NCBI GenBank assembly: GCA_021018995.1
Contig: CM037590.1
Location: 39,806,287-39,870,286, forward strand
Length of the DNA stretch: 64,000 bases
Source: Chloranthus sessilifolius
Taxonomy: Eukaryota > Streptophyta > Magnoliopsida > Chloranthales > Chloranthaceae
Direction: 5' to 3'
The notes beneath the pieces were generated by a model. It saw only the letters and a program-made list of their open reading frames with translations. It was not told where the DNA came from and ran no database searches. Numbering within the stretch: the first letter of the stretch is position 1; the number at the start of each line of letters is the position of its first letter. The position numbers and the translations under genes were made by a program. Positions 58,451 to 64,000 of this stretch are shown piece by piece.

Positions 58451-58725
58451 TAGGGGTGCAGATTCAGTTAACCGAACCGAACCAAAACTGAAATTTCCGG
58501 TTTTCGGTTTGGTTCATCCTAAACAAATGATTTGGTCTCTGTTAACCGAAAACCAGTTGGATGGGTTTAGAAAACCAACTAATTTCTTCAGATTTTTAGG
58601 ATTTTTTGTTGGTTTTCTAAACCCATCCAACTGGTTTTCGGGGCCTGCCATCCCAAACTGAAACCAAACTGACTGGGAATCAGTTCTGTTTTTCTTAGGC
58701 TTGGATCGGTCCGGTTCAGTGGGGT
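58451..58725. mobile_element. Truncated hAT-like MITE containing a perfect 34-bp inverted repeat
   Basis: The left end taggggtgcagattcag resembles the 31130 element's terminus; the body has ccgaaccgaacc words. Arms 58546-58579 and 58608-58641 are exact reverse complements (34 bases, 28-base loop). The right terminus expected (tgcaccccta) is absent. Confidence 0.65.
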
Positions 58726-58984
58726 ATCAGAGTGAAACTGCATAGAGTGAGCAAGCTAGTCAAACATTGAGTGAGAGCTGCCATAGATTGGGCAGCTGCA
58801 AACATTGGCTGCAGAGCGTGGTGGTGTGTCGTGACCCCAAAGTAATAAAGGATTAACTTTCAGCAGTTCGTCAAAATAGGAGAAATTTCGCAAATTTTCA
58901 CCCCATCTTGGAGAAATTTCAGTAAAATTCGGAGAATCTCAAGAGGGATTTGTGTGATTATGTTCAGCATTTATAGTAGCAACC

Positions 58985-59420
58985 ACTGGGCATTCATCTA
59001 TCAAACACACGTGCTCCTTTTAAACGATCTCGAGCCTATTATATTCCTAATTCCATTAAAAAAAAGAAAAAAAGTTTAGGCAACTAAAATCGCGAAAAAA
59101 ACACAAAATTATGGGATTTTCGAAGCGCATTGCCGAGTTCGATTCCAAATTCGAAGCAGAGATCTTGGAACGCTTCGTGATCTGAGAGTTAAATCAATTT
59201 AAGGAAGTGAATATGAGACCACGAGAAATTCTAAAACCCTAAGATTTATAATTTATTACGAGGATTAGAAACGGGTAATTAAAATATGACTAATTAAAAA
59301 ACAGAAAAAAAAAAAAAAAACGATCTTTTGCTAGGGCATCGAAGAGGGATCGCTTACCGCACTCCCGGTAGGTGTGGACGCTAAAATAGACTTTGGGTGC
59401 TATGTGCAGCCCCCACTGAA
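58985..59420 (-). pseudogene. Duplicated, decayed fragment of PheRS beta exons 1-2
   Basis: Minus-strand sequence matches the gene at 8555-9020: the exon 1 part (GATGCCCTAG, GTAAGCGATCCCTCTTCGAT) has lost the ATG (CACACCTAC where ATGCCTACA stands); the exon 2 part reads DLCFEFGIELGN against [12 protein letters not shown]; the intron and the flanking aacgatctcgag and ggcattcatc words are shared. No later exons are present nearby. It lies between two OTU genes, 50 kb from the source. Confidence 0.85.
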
Positions 59421-59574
59421 GAAGAAAGAATAGGAGATCCAAGAGGTGGAAAATCTAAGTTTTGGTTAGCTAAATTTGGAGCGCAGCCACTTCCACACCA
59501 AAATTTATTTATCCCTTAGCTTTTAATGGAATTACTGACGATGCACCAATTAAAAGGTTACCCATTCTTACAGG

Positions 59575-60110
59575 GCCGGGTCTGTTAAAATTGGATCCGA
59601 TAACTAATCAAGCTGGGCCAGCCTATTTATGAATCCGGCGTCCGATTTCTAATCAGGTCAGGCCAACCCATTTATGAATCGGGCCTACTTACCTTGGCAC
59701 ATACTCGGCCGATAGCCTGACAATTTCTATATAAAAAAACTCATTTGATTGATTCGGCTCGGGTTTGGGCGAACTTAAAAAGGTTAATTTGCTATTGGGG
59801 TTTTAAAACTAGCTCACACCCGACCCAAGGTACTAACAGGCCAAGGTCAGGTCAGCCCATATATATATCAGGCATACTACTGTAGCCCATGCCTAACTCA
59901 TTGCAGGTCATGTCACATCGGACGGACTTAAAAGGGCTAATTTTTAATTGGGCTTTTAAGACTAGCTCATACCCGACCGGACTTACTAATCGGTCCTGGT
60001 CAGGCCATCCCATTACAATTCAGGCTTACTACCATAAGCCACATCTGACCCATTGCAAGTTGGGCCTGGCCTAGATCAAGCTCAGCCTGTTGAGAGCCCC
60101 ATGCACTATT
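59575..60110. mobile_element. GGGCC-rich MITE-like block, partly tandem
   Basis: gggccgggtctgtt at the left and ctgttgagagccccatg at the right pair loosely. Inner segments (cttaaaaggttaattt / cttaaaagggctaattttta; ggcatactac / ggcttactac) are repeated, giving two or three related units. Confidence 0.45.
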
Positions 60111-61270
60111 AACGAAAATTGAACCTTATATATACAATGGGTGTCTACTCATTGGGTGTGTATTAAAGCAAGTCCACACATATGTGAAAGCGTGATATGC
60201 ACGGACTTACATGCATTAGAAGTCCGTGCTAGTGACATAATCACAGGGATGTATGGACTGCCCTGTCCACCTATGATGGGTGAACACTCATTATAGACTA
60301 ACTCCTAAAAAAAAACACTCTTCAGACTAGAAATTATATAACATGAATTTTAAGTAGCATCCGGAACTAGGGCATGAGTAAATGATAGTGTGAAAGTAGT
60401 TTGTCTGTAACTTTGGACAACCTATTAGTCAATAGGCTATCAATGGTCCGGGGCTTTTAGAGACCAGTTATTTTCAGACCCTAAATATTAGGCCCGAACT
60501 TGGCTCGGATACAAAATCGGGCCAGGCTCACCCAAGTGCAATTGGGTTCAAACTTTTTATTGACGTCGAAACTCGACCCAAACCGGGTTTGGATCAAGCC
60601 AAATTCATGAGAGCCCGACCTTTTCCCTTCATATAATCAGGTTTGGGCAGACCTAGTTTTTGTCAGCCCAATTATTTTAACACTAAAATTTAGGCTTGAA
60701 CCCGAACCGAATATAAATCACGCTCGGCTAGGCCAAGTGCTTTCGACTAGGACTAGCATTACATACCCAACCATTACACATGGATGTGCGGTTTCGGACT
60801 CTGGGACGCACACAAATCTTTCTGCTCTTAAAGACTATGCATGCAGACGATGGACATGCCTTCTACTGCAAACGGGTCAGATGCTGAATATGCGCTGCAT
60901 GGACCTTGAGACACAAGCGGACTTAAAGAGCATAGAGATCTGTGTCAACATGATCGCTTTTGTTATTGCTAATATTAAGCCTGGATGATAAAGGTGGTTT
61001 TTCATTAAGTTAAGACATCTGACCTATAAAGTGGCTGCTCTCTAAACTCGAGTGAATTTTAACCCTTGACAAACCAAGTCTTTTACCATTCATATGAAAA
61101 AAATCCTTTTAAATCCCTATGAAGATTCGCACATGCTTTAAAAAAATCCTACATTAAGAGCTAGTATAGTGCAATCAACCTAATTGCCTGCACACGCGTG
61201 CGCCCACACACACACACATCATACGAGCCTTACGCAACGGGGACCTTGATACATCTGTAGACTTAAAGAA
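60110..61270. other. No recognisable gene; a GGCCC-rich patch at 60430-60750
   Basis: The patch has aggcccgaacttggctcg, gcccgaccttttccc and cttgaacccgaaccgaat words of the same GC-rich MITE-like class. The rest is featureless. Confidence 0.4.
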
Positions 61271-61275
61271 TCATA

Positions 61276-61345
61276 ATCATCATCATCATCATAATCTTAT
61301 CCAATCTGTTTGAGGTCGACTGTAGTCTTTTCCAAATAAGATTGG
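61276..61345 (-). mobile_element. Candidate RTE-type LINE 3' end relic
   Basis: catcatcatcataatcttat ccaatctgtttgaggtcgact is a decayed copy of the same repeat seen at 21930-22000. Confidence 0.4.
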
Positions 61346-61787
61346 CTGCTCTATGCTAAATTACTAACTCAAATATTTGAGGGCTTATTACCCCAAAAAG
61401 GGTTAATAAGTATTACATTTTGCCTACCTGCAGGTTAAACAAATCACCATTTACCTAACAAAGTCATGACTTTCAAAAATTTTTTTACAAAAAGAACAAA
61501 AATGCACGTGTATTTTATCCATTTTAAGTGAAAATTAAAAAGTGAAAATATCCTTTAACTTAAAGCACATAACTTTTTTTTAAGAGAGAACCCAGCAGTA
61601 ACGTAAACAAATAAAAATCTCCTGGAGACAAATCGGTTTCACTTAAAAACATATGTATATTTAATTTAAATTAAACGACATTTTCTCCCTTTAAAGTAGA
61701 GAGAACATGTGTGCAATATTTAGAAAAAGTAAAAAGTAAATGACATTTTCACCCTTTAATATAGAGAGAAAACATGTGCTATCTTTT

Positions 61788-61973
61788 TTTTTATAACCTG
61801 GGTATCCAGGCCTCTTAGACCACCCGCCTAATCCGAGGGGCACATGCGCACCCCAAATTCAGCGGGCCAGCAGAGGATATAAATCCCTAAGGTGACGTCG
61901 AGGGGGTAGAGGGGATTCGAACTCAGGTCTCCCGCCTTTGGAAGCAAGTACTTGGCCAGCTCGCCCAACCGGA
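61788..61973 (-). mobile_element. tRNA-derived SINE, copy 2
   Basis: Minus strand: TTGGGCGAGCTGGCC, CCTGAGTTCGAATCCCC, AGGGATTTATATCC, CTAAGAGGCCTGG and AGGTTATAAAAAAAAAG in the same order as copy 1 at 57953-58150. Target duplication not clear. Confidence 0.8.
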
Positions 61974-61984
61974 ATAAAAAACTG

Positions 61985-62125
61985 ACATTCTGATAGCATG
62001 CCCATGGTCTAAAGATCCATTGTGTGCAAGATTGGGTTGAAAAACGAACTCCTTTACTTAATTCAAAGTAGTTGATGGTTTTCGGACATTGCCCACAGTA
62101 ATCCGGTAGGCGAGAATATAGCTAC
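61985..62125. mobile_element. Palindromic long-TIR MITE, copy G (half)
   Basis: One arm only: ctaaagatccattgtgtgca, agattgggttgaaaaacgaa, aattcaaagtagttgatgg, ending gagaatatagctacccttc, which matches the terminal words of copies D and E. Confidence 0.6.
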
Positions 62126-62239
62126 CCTTCATAAAAACACCACATAAAAAATTTACAAAAAATATTTCGGCAGGGCCGAATGTAGCTTGCCTTCATAAAA
62201 ACACCATTCACATAATTTTTTATAAAATAGATAGGAGAA

Positions 62240-62893
62240 GAAGAAGAAGAAGAAGACCCAGATCAATTAAATGCTCTAAAAGTTCACCAATATCTTATTG
62301 AAGCATGTCGTGTTAACAGAAGGTGACATTGAAAGGTCGCTGGAAACATGCTGCATATCACCTTTCATGACTAAAAAAGTCAGATATTTATGCCATAAGT
62401 TCAGTTTAGTCTTAACATGAGCATGACTGCATGAGAGGAGTTTTGATCAAATTGGGATCAGCCATTCGGCTTTTGCAGTTAGTTTTTTGGCGGACACAAC
62501 CTCCCACCTTCTCGTGGAACGGATTGTTGAGATTGTCTAACTGGTGCACGATCTGGTAGAGGCCTTGGGCAATGACCATAATCTGTTTATGAAAAGCAGC
62601 AGCAAAATAAGAAGGAAACCCCCACTAAGTATATTACCAGTCCAATGAACATCATAGAGACAGACCAAAGATCCTATTACAGATTAATTGTTCTTCAGCC
62701 AAAAAAACACTAAAACCTGTTAGATAATACATAATGAAGAGCCAGAAATCTAAAAACCTCATTTACAAGCAACCAAAAATCTAAAATTACATATATCTGA
62801 TGCATATTAAACACAACCATCTCGAGTTGCTACTAAAGATACCGAGCATCATATCTCATCTGATGATAATAACACATCAATCTTCTTATTCTG

Positions 62894-62946
<53 letters not shown>

Positions 62947-63268
62947 AAATGATCCCGTCACTGACTCATAGTATATAATCGCATGACTCGAGCTACTATT
63001 GCAGCATATCATTTTCAACTGCCATTGAAATATCAGAGGCAGTTCCTGTTACCAATAGCAGCTCGAGACATGGGATATAATTCCATAGTCCGATGCGGGG
63101 ATCATTTCCCTTATATATATAACTGACATAAGCCACATACACAACAATGAACACATCATACATAGAAGGAAATATAGTTTCTCCATCCAAACAAAAGGAA
63201 ATTTTCAATTGACAGATTTATGGGGCATGTAGGTGATATTCAATAAATTAATAAAAACCTGATTTTCT
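62240..63268 (-). other. 3' flank of the second OTU gene, duplicate of 51.6-52.46 kb
   Basis: Shares ordered blocks with the first OTU gene's flank. It contains a (TA)n run (62896-62941) and a short (aag)n run near 62235 that the first lacks. Confidence 0.7.
62896..62941. repeat. (TA)n microsatellite
   Basis: TA dinucleotides in the 3' flank of the second OTU gene. Confidence 0.97.
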
Positions 63269-64000
63269 TCAAAGGCATATCACGTCTTCTGGTGTCTCAT
63301 GTACTGCAATCTCTGGCTCTGTCTCTTTCTCCATAGTTATAATCCTTGGAATATATGGTGTCTGCCAACCTTCAGCAACTGGAGCATGGTGTCTAATCCA
63401 ATCAGAAGCAATCGGTGGTACTGGATGATTCTCAATCATATGCAACTGGACAAAGTGATTTCTATCAATGTGACCTATGGCGATGACTTCATGGGTGTCA
63501 GGAGGTGGAGATCGCAAAGGAAGGAACGTCAGACACTGCACTTTTGAAATGTGTATCAATACAACGCTATAGAATGAGGCAATCAAATGCCCCATGTCTG
63601 GCATTGACATCCAAAAATCGGGGCCAGCTGGAACATCTTCGCATTCTAGGCTCTTGGCTAATTCACCAATCCTTTCTGAATCACCAAATATTTGGGCATA
63701 CTCGATGCTGTGTCTTCGAAGTTCACGAGCTAAATCCTTTCGCACTTGAGGCCAACCTTCTAATCCCATCCCCAACAATCCGGCTACTGCCCGAAATCCA
63801 CAATGGCCATCTTTAACAACATCTGTAGCATCTTGGATGAAGCCAGACATGGATACAGGGAGAAAACTGACAATCTCCTGAGAGCTCATCCCACGCTGAC
63901 CTCGATTGCATCTTCTGGCTCTCTTTGAAGGGAGCTTTTCTATATGCTCAAAAGCAGGAGGTTCACACTTTACTGTTCTGTCAACTTTTTCCAATTGCTT
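63269..64000 (-). CDS. Second FAR1/MULE-OTU gene, C-terminal part (continues past right edge)
   Basis: Open frame from the right edge to TGA at 63269. It holds the OTU domain: VKDGHCGFRAVAGLLGMGLE (catalytic Cys), FWMSMPDMGHLIASFYSVVL and HIDRNHFVQLHMIENHPVPP (His). It aligns without gaps to the end of the 52461-55507 protein (EKLPSKRARR against EKLPSKRGKK; ASDWIRHHAPVAEGWQTPYI against ACNWIRYHAPAAEDWQTPYI), by eye about three quarters identical. It ends VICL where the first ends MI. The FAR1 and MULE parts, if present, lie to the right. The kept catalytic residues and open frame suggest selection, or recent duplication. Confidence 0.88.
   Translation of the reverse strand, partial: KQLEKVDRTVKCEPPAFEHIEKLPSKRARRCNRGQRGMSSQEIVSFLPVSMSGFIQDATDVVKDGHCGFRAVAGLLGMGLEGWPQVRKDLARELRRHSIEYAQIFGDSERIGELAKSLECEDVPAGPDFWMSMPDMGHLIASFYSVVLIHISKVQCLTFLPLRSPPPDTHEVIAIGHIDRNHFVQLHMIENHPVPPIASDWIRHHAPVAEGWQTPYIPRIITMEKETEPEIAVHETPEDVICL

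Overview
This is nuclear DNA of a flowering plant. The window is AT-rich, its genes are split by introns with GT/AG borders, and it carries a plant-type S-adenosylmethionine decarboxylase with the conserved upstream ORF pair, a FAR1/MULE-type protein, hAT, Ty1/copia and Ty3 elements, tRNA-derived SINEs and many MITEs. The species cannot be named from sequence alone.

Layout. (1) About 0.9-9.0 kb, minus strand: the first five coding exons of the cytosolic phenylalanyl-tRNA synthetase beta subunit. The gene runs off the left edge. Its fourth intron (1.25-7.04 kb) holds a decayed Ty3-like relic, and the 3' end of a LINE lies in the next intron at 1-0.6 kb. (2) 9-31.9 kb: no convincing gene. It is filled with MITEs, SINEs, tandem duplications, a probable 3.6-kb solo LTR (25.2-28.7 kb) and a copia-type LTR (19.0-19.4 kb). 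(3) 31.9-48.5 kb, plus strand: the S-adenosylmethionine decarboxylase locus. A TATA-like box and pyrimidine-rich leader at about 31.9-32.05 kb may be its first non-coding exon. A 13.3-kb interval then holds a 3-kb hAT element, its 1.6-kb deletion derivative, several MITEs and a broken 5.8-kb Ty1/copia copy. The tiny and small uORFs follow (45.385-47.224 kb, split by an intron carrying a third hAT copy), then the intronless main ORF (47.375-48.346 kb), whose last ~40 codons are thrown out of frame. (4) 48.8-51.6 kb: MITEs. (5) 52.46-55.5 kb, minus strand: a large FAR1-MULE-SWIM-AT hook-OTU fusion gene. (6) 56-62 kb: SINEs, a perfect 34-bp inverted repeat and a decayed duplicate of PheRS-beta exons 1-2. 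(7) 63.27 kb to the right edge, minus strand: the C-terminal part of a second FAR1/MULE-OTU copy, with homologous 3' flank.

How the parts relate. PheRS-beta (translation) and SAM decarboxylase (polyamine synthesis, with polyamine-responsive uORFs) are housekeeping host genes whose introns have been inflated by transposons. The OTU-bearing genes look like domesticated or still transposon-like Mutator-family genes, duplicated locally. Three hAT copies share their termini, so one autonomous lineage has seeded the SAM decarboxylase locus repeatedly. All calls come from reading the sequence and family knowledge; no database search was run.
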